From positions 32,696 to 96,695 of the forward strand of contig DATILD010000103.1 in assembly GCA_035476815.1 (NCBI GenBank): a stretch of 64,000 nt of DNA, in the 5' to 3' direction. The notes below the pieces were generated by a model. That model had not been told where the DNA came from. It was given only the letters and a program-made list of their open reading frames with translations, and ran no database searches. The position numbers and the translations under genes are program-made. This stretch comes from Methylibium sp035476815. GTDB taxonomy: Bacteria > Pseudomonadota > Gammaproteobacteria > Burkholderiales > Burkholderiaceae_C. This document shows positions 1 to 10,570 of this stretch, piece after piece. Every line of letters starts with the position of its first letter. Position 1 is the first letter of the stretch.

Positions 1-541
1 GCAGCGGGGTCTGGAAGCCGCTGGTGATCCAGTTGATGAAGAGCTCGGCGACCCGCGCGTTCGAGGTCTCGGCGACGCTGAAGGCGAGGTAGAAGGCCGC
101 GATCAGGCCGATCACCGACTGCCAGAAGTACTTCTCGCGCGAGCGCATGCCCTCGGGGTTCTTGTCGACCACCTTGCGCCAGTCGTCGACCCAGCCGATC
201 GCGCCGAAGCCGAAGGTCACGATCATCACGATCCAGACGAAGCGGTTGGTCCAGTCGAACCACAGCAGCGTCGACAGCGCGATCGCCAGCAGGACCAGCG
301 CGCCGCCCATCGTCGGCGTGCCCTGCTTGACCATGTGGCCGGCGACGCCGTACTCGCGGATCGGCTGGCCGATCTTGAGCTCGGCCAGGCGCCGGATCAC
401 GTAGGGGCCGAGCGCCAGCCCGAGCAGCAGCGCCGTCATCGCCGCCATCACCGCGCGGAAGGTCAGGTACTGGAACACGCGCAGGAAGCCGAACTGCTCC
501 GGATTGAGCTGCTGCAGCCATTGCGCCAGGCTGATCAGCAT
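1..541 (-). CDS. mraY: MraY, phospho-N-acetylmuramoyl-pentapeptide transferase (3' end outside window)
   Basis: This integral membrane enzyme transfers phospho-MurNAc-pentapeptide from UDP to undecaprenyl phosphate, making lipid I. About 180 N-terminal residues are present, starting MLISLAQWLQQLNPEQFGFL. The family motifs GHMVKQGTPTMGG (substrate binding) and GAIGWVDDWRK (catalytic aspartates, metal binding) are readable, with membrane helices between them. It follows murF by 28 bp in the dcw cluster and is probably co-transcribed. The C-terminal half lies beyond base 1, so completeness cannot be judged. Confidence 0.95.
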   Translation of the reverse strand, partial: MLISLAQWLQQLNPEQFGFLRVFQYLTFRAVMAAMTALLLGLALGPYVIRRLAELKIGQPIREYGVAGHMVKQGTPTMGGALVLLAIALSTLLWFDWTNRFVWIVMIVTFGFGAIGWVDDWRKVVDKNPEGMRSREKYFWQSVIGLIAAFYLAFSVAETSNARVAELFINWITSGFQTPL

Positions 542-569
542 GGCGCCTCCCCATTCCGCGCGAGCGTGG

Positions 570-1957
570 TCAGCATGACGAACCCTCCGACGCGGCGCGC
601 GCCTGCAGCGCGGCGACCACCTGTTCCATCTTCATGAAGCGCGAACCCTTGACGACGATGGCCGCGGCCGGCGGCGCCTCGGACACCCCGGCGGCCAGCG
701 CGGCCGCGTCGGCGAAGCGACGGGCGTCGGGGCCGTAGGCGGCGGCGGCCGCCTCGCAGGCCGCACCGGCGGTCCACAGCGCGTCGACGCCGCGTTCGCG
801 CGCATAGGCACCGACCTCGGCGTGGAAGGCCGGCCCCTGGTCGCCGACCTCGCCCATGTCGCCCAGCACCAGCCAGCGCGGGCCGGGCAGCGAGGCCAGC
901 ACGTCGATCGCCGCACGCACCGAGTCGGGGTTGGCGTTGTAGCTGTCGTCGATCAGCGTCACGGCCTGGCCACCGAGCACCAGCGGCTTGACCTGCGAGC
1001 GGCCCTTGACCGGCTCGAAGGCGCCGAGCCCCCGCGCGATCGCGCTCAGCGGGCAGCCGGCCGCCAGCGCGCAGGCGGTGGCGGCCAGCGCGTTCTTGAC
1101 GTTGTGCAGGCCGGCCGCGCGCAGCGCGATCGCGGTCGCGCCGGCCGGCGTGTGCAGCACCGCGGCCCAGTGGTCGCCACTCCACACCGCCTCGACATGC
1201 AGGTCGGCGCGCACCTCGCCGTCGAGCGCGAAGGTGAGTGTCGGTCGCGTGCCGGCGAGCGCACGCCAGACCGGCGTCTGCGCCTCGTCGGCCGGGAACA
1301 CCGCGGTGCCGGTCGGGCCCAGCGCCTCGATCACGGCACCGTTCTCGTAGGCCACCGCCTCGACCGAGGCCATGAACTCCTGGTGCTCGCGCTGCGCGTT
1401 GTTGACCAGTGCGACCGTCGGCGCGGCCAGCCGCGCGAGCTGGGCGATCTCGCCCGGGTGGTTCATGCCCAGCTCGACCACCGCCGCGCGGTGCCGCTCG
1501 GGGCGCAGCCGCAGCAGCGTCAGCGGCACGCCGATGTCGTTGTTGAAATTGCCCTGGGTCGCCAGCGCCGCCTCGCCCAGCCAGGCGCGCAGGACGCTCG
1601 CGATCATCTGCGTGACCGTGGTCTTGCCGTTGCTGCCGGTGACGGCGATCAGCGGCAGGTCGATGCGGGCGCGCCAGGCGGCGCCCAGCGCCGCGAGCGC
1701 GGCGCGCGTGTCGGCCACCTGCAGGCCCGCCAGGCCGGCCTCGGCCAGACCGTGGGCCGCGATCGCCGCCACCGCGCCGGCGGCCCGGGCCTGCGGCAGG
1801 AAGTCATGCGCATCGAAGCGCTCGCCCTGCAGCGCGACGAACAGATCGCCGGGCTGCAGCGTGCGGGTGTCGCTGTGGACGCGCCCGATCACGGTCGCAC
1901 CGTCGCCGACCAGCGTCGAGCCGGGCAGCAGCTGGTGGGCGAGCGCGAGGCTCATCA

Positions 1958-1961
<4 letters not shown>
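570..1961 (-). CDS. murF: MurF, UDP-MurNAc-tripeptide:D-Ala-D-Ala ligase
   Basis: A cytoplasmic ATP-dependent ligase that adds D-Ala-D-Ala to UDP-MurNAc-tripeptide, completing the peptidoglycan precursor. The 463-residue product has the Mur-ligase N-terminal domain (HSDTRTLQPGDLFVAL), the ATP-binding P-loop TGSNGKTTVTQMI, the central motif VELGMNHPGEI and the C-terminal DDSYNANPDS signature typical of MurF. The start at 1961 is the first of three consecutive ATG codons and overlaps the murE stop as ATGA, so translational coupling is likely. The frame stays open far upstream through murE, but that extension is a shadow frame. Confidence 0.96.
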
Positions 1962-3546
<1,585 letters not shown>

Positions 3547-3547
<1 letters not shown>

Positions 3548-5337
3548 CAGAAGCTCTCCGCCACGCCTTCGCCGTGGCGCGCGACGATCTGCTGCACCAC
3601 CTCGAGGTCCGGCGCCACGCCCAGCGTGCGCAGGGTCTGCTGCACCACCTCGGCGAACACCGGGGCGGCGACGTCGCCGCCGTAGAACTTGCCGTTGTTC
3701 GGCTCGTCAACCATCACCGCGACGACGATGCGGGGCTTGTCGACCGGCGCCAGGCCGACGAACCAGGCGCGGTACTTCTTGTCGGCGTAGCCCTTGCCTT
3801 CCTGCTTGCGCGCGGTGCCGGTCTTGCCGCCGACCGAGTAGCCGACGGTCTGGGCCTTGGGCGCGGTACCGCCGTCGCCGGCCGCCATCTGCAGCATGTG
3901 GCGCACCGCGCGCGCGGTCTCGGGCGTGAAGACGCGCAGGCCGCCGGTGGGCTGCTCGGCCTTGGTCAGGCTCACGGGGATCAGCTCGCCGTCGCGCGCG
4001 AACACGGTGTAGGCGCGCGCCAGCTGGAACAGGCTGGCCGACAGGCCGTAGCCGTAGCTCATCGTCGCCTGCTCGATCGGCCGCCAGCTCTTGTAGGGCC
4101 GCAGCCGGCCGCTGACCGCGCCGGGGAAGTCGAGCTGCGGCTTCTGGCCCAGGCCGATGGCCGAGAACATGTCCCACATCTCGCGCGCCGGCATCCGCAT
4201 CGCCATCTTGACGGTGCCGACGTTGCTGGACTTCTGGATCACCTCCTCGACCGTCAGCACCCCATAGGGCTTGTGGTCGCTGATGGTGCTGCCGGTGATC
4301 TGGATGCGGCCGTCGCCGGTGTCGATGCTGGTGTGCGGGTTGACCAGGCCGCTGTCCAGCGCCAGCCCGGCGACGAAGGGCTTCATCGTCGAGCCGGGCT
4401 CGAAGGTGTCGGTCAGCGCGCGGTTGCGCAGCTGCGCGCCGCTGAGGTTGCGGCGGTCGCCGGGCGTGAAGCTCGGGTAGTTGGCCAGCGCCAGCACCTC
4501 GCCGGTCTGCACGTCCAGCACCACGACGCTGCCGGCCCTGGCCTTGTGCTCGGCGACGGCGTCGCGCACGCGCTGGTAGGCGAAGAACTGCACCTTGGAG
4601 TCGATCGCCAGCTCGATGTCGCGGCCGTCGACCGGCGGCACGCTCTCGCCGATGTCCTCGACCACGCGGCCGAGCCGGTCCTTGATGACGCGGCGCTTGC
4701 CGTCGCGACCGGCCAGCGCGTTCTGGAAGGCGAGCTCGATGCCCTCCTGGCCGCGGTCCTCGACGTTGGTGAAGCCGACCACATGCGCCGCCGCCTCGCC
4801 GGCCGGGTAGCGGCGCTTGTACTCGGTGAGCTGGTGCACGCCCTTGAGGTTGAGCGCGCGCACCTGCAGCGCCACCGACTCGTCGACCTGGCGCTTCAGG
4901 TAGACGAAGTTGGGGTTGTCGGCGAGGCGCTTGTCGAGCTCGGACGCGCTCATGCCGAGCAGGCGGGCGAGGCGGCGCTTCTCGTCGGCGCTGGCCTTGA
5001 GGTCGCGCGGAATCGCCCAGATCGTCGGCGCCTCGACGCTGGTGGCGAGCAGCTCGCCGCCGCGGTCGACGATGCGGCCGCGGCTGGCCGGCAGGTCGAG
5101 CGTGCGGGCGTAGCGGTCCTCGCCCTTGCGCTGGTAGAAATCGGTGCCGACCACCTGCACGTAGACCGCGCGGCCGATCAGCACGACGAAGCCGGCACCG
5201 AGCAGCGCGACCAGGAACTTGGAGCGCCACGGCGGCGTCTTCGAGGCCAGCAGCGGGCTGGTCGCGTAGCGCAGGCTGCGGGTGCTGACGGCACCCGCCG
5301 GCGCGCCCTGGCGGCGCTTGAACCAGGCCAGGCTCAT
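3547..5337 (-). CDS. ftsI: FtsI (PBP3), septal peptidoglycan transpeptidase
   Basis: The class B penicillin-binding protein that cross-links septal peptidoglycan with FtsW during division. The 596-residue protein has a short basic cytoplasmic N-terminus, one membrane anchor at about residues 42-65 (KFLVALLGAGFVVLIG), a PBP dimer domain (ASRGRIVDRGGELLA) and a C-terminal transpeptidase domain. The three active-site motifs are present: STMK (nucleophile Ser), SSN (in QKSSNVGTVKMA) and KTG (in VGGKTGTARK). The start overlaps the ftsL stop (ATGA) and the end overlaps murE (TGATG), as expected for the dcw operon. Confidence 0.97.
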
Positions 5338-5633
5338 CGGCCGACCTCCGCGGCCGCTGCCGAGGCCGCGCGCGGCGCCTCGACGTATTCGGTGACCGCC
5401 GGCGTGGCGCTGCGCATCGCCAGCCGCTCGCGCGCAACGCGCTCGACCCGCAGCGGCGTCGCCTGGGCCTGGCGCTCGCTCTGCAGGCGCTCGTGGTCGG
5501 CGGCGAGCTGGACCGACTCGGCCCGCGCACGGTCGAGGGCGCTGAACAGGCGGCGCGACTCGTAGCTCACCTTCACGAGGTAGAGGCAGCTCGCGATCAG
5601 CGCGACGAGCAGCACCACGTTGACGCGCGTCAT
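5334..5633 (-). CDS. ftsL: FtsL, cell division protein
   Basis: A small bitopic divisome protein that forms the FtsQ-FtsB-FtsL complex. The 99 residues begin MTRVNVVLLVALIASCLYLV (one membrane helix), followed by a periplasmic stretch with coiled-coil character (SRRLFSALDRARAESVQLAA) and an Ala-rich tail. Its length and position between rsmH and ftsI are standard for the family, whose primary sequence is poorly conserved. It is separated from rsmH by 106 bp filled by a REP-like element, and overlaps ftsI by 4 bp. Confidence 0.9.
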   Translation of the reverse strand: MTRVNVVLLVALIASCLYLVKVSYESRRLFSALDRARAESVQLAADHERLQSERQAQATPLRVERVARERLAMRSATPAVTEYVEAPRAASAAAAEVGR

Positions 5634-5739
5634 GACAACCCCTCGTCGGCGGGGTACCGCCGCCGATCCCCCGAGGGGATCGGGCCCGGCTTGGGGCGGC
5701 CCGGCGCTCGGGCCCGAAATGCGGCGTGCACCTCGACCT
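5634..5739 (+). repeat. REP-like palindromic element between rsmH and ftsL
   Basis: The gap holds a GC-rich element with a perfect hairpin GATCCCC-CGA-GGGGATC and the core CCCGGCTTGGGGCGGCCCGG at 5685-5704. That core is shared exactly with the insert in murE and closely with 36487-36590. It has no T-tract, so it looks like an intraoperonic RNA hairpin rather than a terminator. Confidence 0.7.
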
Positions 5740-6702
5740 TCATGTGCGAACCCCGGTGCGCTCGGCCACGCGCAGGATCGCCGAGCGCGAGCGCGGATTG
5801 GCCGCGACCTCGTCGGCCGAGGGCTTGACGCGTGCGATCGCCTTCAGCCGCAACGCCGCCGCCGGCGCGAACGGCGCGCGCCGGTCCACCACCTCGCGGG
5901 CATGCTTGGCGATGAAGGTCTTGACGATGCGGTCTTCCAGCGAATGGAAGCTGATCACCGCGAGCCGCCCGCCGGGCTTCAGCAGCGCGAGCGCGGCGTC
6001 CAGCGCCTGCTCGAGCTGCGCGAGCTCGGCGTTGACGAAGATGCGCAGCGCCTGGAAGGTGCGGGTGGCCGGGTCCTGCCCGGCCTCGCGGGTGCGCACC
6101 GCGCGGGCGCACAGCGCCGACAGCTCGTCGGTGGTCGCCAGCGCGCGGCCCTCGGCGCGGCGCGCGACGATGGCCTTGGCGATCGCGTGCGCGAAGCGCT
6201 CCTCGCCGTAGTCGCGGATCACGTCGGCGATCTCGCGCTCGTCGGCGCGCGCCAGGAAGGCCGCCGCGCTCTCGCCGCGCGTCGTGTCCATGCGCATGTC
6301 CAGCGGGCCGGCAAAGCGGAAGCTGAAGCCGCGCGCCGGGTCGTCGATCTGCGGCGAGCTCACGCCCAGGTCCAGCAGCAGCCCGTCGATCGCGTCGACG
6401 CCGCGCGCGGCCAGCAGCGCCGGCAGCTCGGCGAAGGCCGCGTGCTCGATCTCGAAGCGGGCATCGGCGGCCAGCGCCGCGTCGGCGCGCGCATGCGCGA
6501 CCGCCTGCGGGTCACGGTCGATCGCGATCAGCCGGCCGGCCGGCCCGAGCCGCTGCAGCGCGAGGCGGCTGTGCCCGCCGCGGCCGTAGGTGCCGTCCAC
6601 ATAGAGGCCATCGGGCCGGGTCACGAGCGCGTCCACCGCCTCGTGCAGCAACACGGTGGTGTGCGGCAGGGTCGGGACCTGCGCGAAGGGGGCGGCGACC
6701 AT
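5740..6702 (-). CDS. rsmH: RsmH (MraW), 16S rRNA m4C1402 methyltransferase
   Basis: Methylates N4 of C1402 in 16S rRNA using S-adenosylmethionine. The 320-residue sequence begins near HTTVLLHEAVDALVTRPDG and has the SAM-binding glycine motif VDGTYGRGGHSRLAL, the family signatures LLLDLGVSSPQIDDPARGFS and GPLDMRMD, and the C-terminal ISFHSLEDRIVKTF with NPRSRSAILRVAE. It starts 6 bp after mraZ, which supports co-transcription. Length and motif order are normal for the family. Confidence 0.97.
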   Translation of the reverse strand: MVAAPFAQVPTLPHTTVLLHEAVDALVTRPDGLYVDGTYGRGGHSRLALQRLGPAGRLIAIDRDPQAVAHARADAALAADARFEIEHAAFAELPALLAARGVDAIDGLLLDLGVSSPQIDDPARGFSFRFAGPLDMRMDTTRGESAAAFLARADEREIADVIRDYGEERFAHAIAKAIVARRAEGRALATTDELSALCARAVRTREAGQDPATRTFQALRIFVNAELAQLEQALDAALALLKPGGRLAVISFHSLEDRIVKTFIAKHAREVVDRRAPFAPAAALRLKAIARVKPSADEVAANPRSRSAILRVAERTGVRT

Positions 6703-6708
6703 CGCGGC

Positions 6709-7149
6709 TCAGAAGGAGAAGTCGCGCAACGCATCGGGCAGGCCCTGCTGCATCACCGCCGCCTCGTGGGCGGCGTAGCGCGGCGCGTCCCAGAGCTCGA
6801 AGTGGCTGCCCATGCCGAGCAGCATCACGTCGCGCGTCATCCCGGCGGCAGCGCGCAGCTCGGGCGACACCAGCACGCGTGAAGCGCCGTCGATCTCCGC
6901 GTCCATCGCATTGCCCAGGAAGATGCGTTTCCAGCCCTTGGCCTGCTCGGGCCAGGCCGCGATCTTCTCGCGATAGCCCTCCCACACCGGGCGCGGAAAG
7001 ATGAGCAGGCAGCCGTCAGGGTGTTTCGTCAGGGTCAGTTGTCCCTGGCATTGGGCGGCCAGCGTCTCGCGGTGGCGTGCCGGCACGGCCAGACGCCCTT
7101 TCGCGTCCAACGCCAACGCCGAAGCCCCCTGAAAGACAAATTGAGACAC
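6709..7149 (-). CDS. mraZ: MraZ, transcriptional repressor of the dcw cluster
   Basis: A double AbrB-fold DNA-binding protein that represses its own promoter and the dcw operon. Both half-motifs are visible: FQGASALALDAKGRLAVPAR in the first half and DGASRVLVSPELRAAAG in the second, with the conserved GMGSHFELWD near the C-terminus. The GTG at 7149 gives 146 residues, near the usual length. Upstream in-frame codons would run through the promoter and operators. The start lacks a clear Shine-Dalgarno sequence and coincides with the fourth MraZ box, so it is the least certain point. Homologues commonly begin right at FQGAS, but that position reads GTC here. Confidence 0.94.
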   Translation of the reverse strand: MSQFVFQGASALALDAKGRLAVPARHRETLAAQCQGQLTLTKHPDGCLLIFPRPVWEGYREKIAAWPEQAKGWKRIFLGNAMDAEIDGASRVLVSPELRAAAGMTRDVMLLGMGSHFELWDAPRYAAHEAAVMQQGLPDALRDFSF

Positions 7150-7179
7150 AAAAACCCACGAAAGTGCACTTTGTCCCAC
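7144..7179 (-). promoter_or_regulatory. MraZ operator: four GTG-type boxes at 10-bp spacing
   Basis: Reading the minus strand, GTGGGA (7179-7174), GTGCAC (7169-7164), GTGGGT (7159-7154) and GTGTCT (7149-7144) start exactly 10 bp apart, one helical turn. This matches the tandem GTGGG-type repeats bound by MraZ upstream of dcw clusters. Box 1 overlaps the -10 element and box 4 overlaps the proposed GTG start of mraZ, so binding should block initiation. Confidence 0.85.
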
Positions 7180-7206
7180 TTTAACGGAGCGCCCGTGGGC
7201 GGTCAA
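7178..7206 (-). promoter_or_regulatory. Sigma-70 promoter of the dcw cluster
   Basis: On the minus strand TTGACC (7206-7201) is followed after 17 bp by TAAAGT (7183-7178), close to consensus. An AT-rich tract lies just upstream (about 7210-7300). The predicted start near 7171 leaves a leader of only about 20 nt before the mraZ GTG. The opposite side of this 295-bp intergenic region must hold the promoter of the methyltransferase at 7445, which I cannot place confidently. Confidence 0.75.
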
Positions 7207-7444
7207 CAGCAGGCGTAAGAAAAATCAATCAAATCAAGTACTTAGCGGCGGTTTGGAAGGTGATTTTTGCAAGAAATAGTGTTCAAAAATAAGGACTTGC
7301 ATAGGGTTCCGTAGGTGAAGGATGAAGATCCATCCGCCGCTTGCGGGACCCGATCGAGACGCTCAATGCGCGAGTGGTAACGCAATCAATGGCGCAATCG
7401 CTCCCGCCGGCCTAGTCTTTGCACACGACACCGAGGAGCGCGCC

Positions 7445-8674
7445 ATGCTCGACAAGTTCGTCGCCGAGCGCATCAACGCCCTGTCGCTGCCGCTGGAGGT
7501 GGCCTGGCCGGGGGGCAGCTACTGCCCGCCGCGGGCGCTGCTGCGCCTCGAACTGCGCGATCGCCGCCTGCTCGCCGCGCTGGCCCGCGGCCGCGTCGGC
7601 CGGCTCGCCGAGGCCTATGTGCAGGGCGAGATGGAGTTCTTCGGCTCGCTGCGCGAGCTGGCCGCGGCGGCCGCCGCGCTGGTCGGCGATCCCGTCGAGG
7701 CGCGTCCGCCCGGGCCGCTGCGGCGCGCGCTGCGCGAGCTGGGCTCGCTGGTACGCCACTGGCGCCTTGCCGACGCGCGCAACGTGCAGGCCCACTACGA
7801 CGTGTCCGACGACTTCTACGCACTGTGGTTGGACCCACGACGCGTCTACTCCTGCGCCTACTACGCCGAGCCGACGCTGAGCCTCGCCGCGGCCCAGGAG
7901 GCCAAGCTCGAGCTGATCTGCCGCAAGCTGCGGCTCGCGCCGGGGCAGCGCTTCCTCGACGTCGGCGCCGGCTGGGGCGGGTTGCTGCTGTGGGCGGCCG
8001 AGCGGCATGGCGTCGAGGCGACCGGCATCACGCTGTCGCACCACCAGCATGAACACGTCAACCGGCTGATCGACGAGCGCGGGCTGCGCGGCCGCGTGCA
8101 GATGCGGCTGCTCGACTACCGCGACCTGCCCGAGGACCGGCCCTATGACGCGATCGCCTCGGTGGGCATGTTCGAGCATGTCGGTCGCGCGCGGCTGGAG
8201 GGCTATTTCGCCAAGCTGCGGCGGCTGCTGGTGCCGGGCGGCCTGGTGCTGAACCATGGCATCACCGCCGGCGGGCTGCACAACACCGAGCTCGGCGGCG
8301 GCATCGGCGCCTTCGTCGAGCGCCACATCTTCCCCGGCGGCGAGCTCGAGCATGTCAGCCGCGTCACGCAGCGGCTGTCGCAGGCCGGGCTGGAGCTGGT
8401 GGACGACGAGAACCTGCGACCCCATTACGCGCGCACGCTGTGGGCCTGGTCGGACGCGCTCGAGGCGCGGCTCGACGCAGCTGCGCGGCTCACCTCGCCC
8501 GAGACCCTGCGCGCCTTCCGCCTCTACCTCGCGGGCAGCGCGATGAGCTTCGAGCGGCGCTGGCTGTCTTTGCACCAGCTGCTGGCGGTGCGGCCGAGCG
8601 GCAGCCTGGACGAGGGCGAGCTGCGCGGCGCGCAGTCGCGCTATCCCTTCCGCCGCGGCTACATGTACGGCTGA
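7445..8674 (+). CDS. Cyclopropane-fatty-acyl-phospholipid synthase family methyltransferase
   Basis: A SAM-dependent enzyme of the CFA synthase family, which in known members adds a methylene group across acyl double bonds of membrane phospholipids. The 409-residue protein has an N-terminal domain of about 100 residues, then NVQAHYDVSDDFYALWLDP, the SAM motif FLDVGAGWGGLLLWAA near residue 170, GITLSHHQHEHVN and ASVGMFEHVG, all family hallmarks. The ATG at 7445 has GAGGAG upstream; the longer open frame from 7322 lacks this. It is monocistronic and divergent from the dcw cluster. The exact substrate or modification cannot be fixed from sequence. Confidence 0.9.
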   Translation: MLDKFVAERINALSLPLEVAWPGGSYCPPRALLRLELRDRRLLAALARGRVGRLAEAYVQGEMEFFGSLRELAAAAAALVGDPVEARPPGPLRRALRELGSLVRHWRLADARNVQAHYDVSDDFYALWLDPRRVYSCAYYAEPTLSLAAAQEAKLELICRKLRLAPGQRFLDVGAGWGGLLLWAAERHGVEATGITLSHHQHEHVNRLIDERGLRGRVQMRLLDYRDLPEDRPYDAIASVGMFEHVGRARLEGYFAKLRRLLVPGGLVLNHGITAGGLHNTELGGGIGAFVERHIFPGGELEHVSRVTQRLSQAGLELVDDENLRPHYARTLWAWSDALEARLDAAARLTSPETLRAFRLYLAGSAMSFERRWLSLHQLLAVRPSGSLDEGELRGAQSRYPFRRGYMYG

Positions 8675-8714
8675 GGCGTCGCGATGCGCAGCGCTCGACG
8701 CGGTGCGGCGCCAT

Positions 8715-8738
8715 GAAAAAACCCGGCCGAAGCCGGGT
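8715..8738 (-). terminator. Intrinsic terminator of the H1-like gene
   Basis: On the minus strand the stem ACCCGGC/GCCGGGT with a TTCG loop is followed by a run of T (plus-strand A at 8715-8720). It lies about 20 bp after the H1-like stop. On the plus strand the stem has no T-tract, so it serves mainly the minus-strand gene. Confidence 0.85.
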
Positions 8739-8759
8739 TCTCAAGCATGCGCCGATGCC

Positions 8760-9077
8760 TCAGGGCTTGGTGCCCGTCGGGAAGGGCCAGGCCGCCTGGG
8801 GGCTGAGCGTGGTCTTCGCCGCAGGGGCCGCCGGCTTGGCAGCCGGGGCAGCGGGCGCGGCCGCAGCCGCCTTCTTCGCAGCCGGCTTCTTGGCCGCCTT
8901 CTTTGCCGCAGGCTTCTTCGCCGCCGCCTTCTTCGCAGGCGCCTTCTTCGCGGCCTTCTTGGCCGCAGGCTTCTTCGCCGCCGCCTTCTTGGCCGGGGCC
9001 TTCTTCACGGCGGCCTTCTTGGCCGGAGCCTTCTTCGCCGCAGCCTTCTTGGCCGGGGCCTTCTTCGCAGTTGCCAT
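8760..9077 (-). CDS. Histone H1-like, lysine/alanine-rich DNA-binding protein
   Basis: A 105-residue protein built almost wholly of AKKAPAKKAAAKK-type repeats (residues about 3-75), then an Ala/Pro segment and a C-terminal LSPQAAWPFPTGTKP tail recurrent in Burkholderiales H1-like proteins. Such proteins resemble the C-terminal domain of eukaryotic histone H1 and bind DNA nonspecifically, probably compacting the nucleoid. The ATG at 9077 follows AAGGAG; a GTG lies one codon upstream. The repeats make length polymorphism between strains likely. It has its own terminator and a palindromic leader. Confidence 0.88.
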   Translation of the reverse strand: MATAKKAPAKKAAAKKAPAKKAAVKKAPAKKAAAKKPAAKKAAKKAPAKKAAAKKPAAKKAAKKPAAKKAAAAAPAAPAAKPAAPAAKTTLSPQAAWPFPTGTKP

Positions 9078-9111
9078 CACGATTCTCCTTGATCAAGTTG
9101 CAAAGAGCACC

Positions 9112-9133
9112 GGCTTGCTCGAGCACGCCGGCG
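9112..9133. repeat. 22-bp near-perfect palindrome in the H1-like gene leader
   Basis: The segment reads CCGGC-T-TGCTCGAGCA-C-GCCGG: a perfect 10-bp inner palindrome plus matching 5-bp outer arms with one mismatched pair. It lies about 35 bp upstream of the H1-like start. It could be an operator or an mRNA hairpin. A second small palindrome, CTTGATCAAG (9090-9099), sits at the ribosome-binding site. I see no gene in 9078-9297. Confidence 0.6.
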
Positions 9134-9297
9134 ATTCACCGCCCAGGGCTGTCTTGGAGAGACGCTCCGATACGGTGAATGGGGTCGTGGGCAATGCGGG
9201 GTGCTTCTTGTCGGCACCGTCGTCTCACCCACAGATCTTGATTCGTCTTCTTTCCTTCTGCTCTACACGGACCCGAACGCCGAAGCGCCGAGGACAC

Positions 9298-10488
9298 TCA
9301 ATCCCACGACAGCGCGCCACCCGATTGGTATTCGGTGACGCGGCCTTCGAAGAAATTGGTCTCCTTCTTCAGGTCGATCATCTCGCTCATCCACGGAAAC
9401 GGGTTTTCCTCGTTCGGGAAGAGCGCCTCGAGGCCGATCTGCACCGCGCGCCGGTTCGCGATGTAGCGCAGATAGCCCTTGAACATGCTCGCGTTCAGAC
9501 CCAGCACGCCGCGCGGCATGGTGTCTTCGGCGTAGCGGTACTCCAGCTCGACGGCCTTCAGGAACAGCGCCTTGATCTCGGCCTTGAACTCGGGCGTCCA
9601 CAGGTGCGGATTCTCGAGCTTCAACTGGTTGATCAGGTCGATGCCGAAGTTGCAGTGCATCGACTCGTCGCGCAGGATGTACTGGTACTGCGTCGACGCG
9701 CCCGTCATCTTGTTCTGCCGGCCGAGCGAGAGGATCTGCGTGAAGCCGACGTAGAAGAACAGGCCTTCCATCAGACAGGCGAAGACGATCAGGCTCTTGA
9801 GCAGCGTCTGGTCGGTCTCCGGCGTGCCGGTGCGGAAGTTCGGGTCCATGATCGCCTCGATGAAGGGGATCAGGAACTCGTCCTTGTCGCGGATCGACTG
9901 CACCTCGTGGTAGGCGTTGAAGATCTCGCTTTCGTCGATGCCGAGCGACTCGACGATGTACTGGTAGGCGTGGGTGTGGATCGCCTCCTCGAAGGCCTGG
10001 CGCAGCAGGAACTGGCGGCACTCGGGGGCGGTGATGTGCCGGTAGGTGCCGAGCACGATGTTGTTGGCGGCCAGCGAATCGGCGGTGACGAAGAAGCCGA
10101 GGTTGCGCTTGATGATGCGGCGCTCGTCCTCGCTCAGGCCGTTCGGGTCCTTCCAGGTCGCGATGTCGCGCGACATGCTGACCTCTTGCGGCATCCAGTG
10201 GTTCGCACAGGTCGCGAGGTACTTCTCCCAGGCCCACTTGTACTTGAACGGCACCAGCTGATTCACGTCGGTCTGGCCGTTGATGATGCGCTTGTCGGCC
10301 ACGTTGACGCGGCGCGTGAGCGCGACCGATGCGCTCGCGTTCGGCGGTTGCGCATCGAACACCGCAGGGGCCGCGGCGACATTCTTCAGAGGTGACGAAT
10401 CCAGGGCCCGTGCATCGCGCGGCGATGAGGGCGGGGGCGTGTGCGTCGCGGCAGTGGTGGAACGAGCGTCGTCTTCCCAGACCAGCAT
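9298..10488 (-). CDS. nrdB: NrdB, class Ia ribonucleotide reductase beta subunit
   Basis: The radical-generating small subunit of aerobic ribonucleotide reductase; it houses the diiron/tyrosyl radical centre and works with NrdA. The 396-residue sequence shows iron-ligand motifs EEAIHTHAYQYI and RDESMHCNFGIDL, and the family C-terminal region NFFEGRVTEYQSGGALSWD. The first ~55 residues are a low-complexity Ser/Ala/Pro extension before RRVNVADKRIINGQTDVNQL. A GGAAG sequence precedes the ATG. It lies 137 bp downstream of nrdA, with a stem-loop between them. It is probably co-transcribed from the NrdR-controlled promoter. Confidence 0.97.
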   Translation of the reverse strand: MLVWEDDARSTTAATHTPPPSSPRDARALDSSPLKNVAAAPAVFDAQPPNASASVALTRRVNVADKRIINGQTDVNQLVPFKYKWAWEKYLATCANHWMPQEVSMSRDIATWKDPNGLSEDERRIIKRNLGFFVTADSLAANNIVLGTYRHITAPECRQFLLRQAFEEAIHTHAYQYIVESLGIDESEIFNAYHEVQSIRDKDEFLIPFIEAIMDPNFRTGTPETDQTLLKSLIVFACLMEGLFFYVGFTQILSLGRQNKMTGASTQYQYILRDESMHCNFGIDLINQLKLENPHLWTPEFKAEIKALFLKAVELEYRYAEDTMPRGVLGLNASMFKGYLRYIANRRAVQIGLEALFPNEENPFPWMSEMIDLKKETNFFEGRVTEYQSGGALSWD

Positions 10489-10570
10489 GGTGTGCTTCCT
10501 GTATCTCGAATTATCAGAGTGTTGTGTTCAAACACCAAGCACTTGTTGACATCGCAGCGTCGAAGTTGTT

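Noticed and set aside
8760..9077. The AKKAPAKK-encoding direct repeats as a CRISPR or minisatellite array
   Set aside because: The repeats are short, in coding frame and explained by the H1-like protein.
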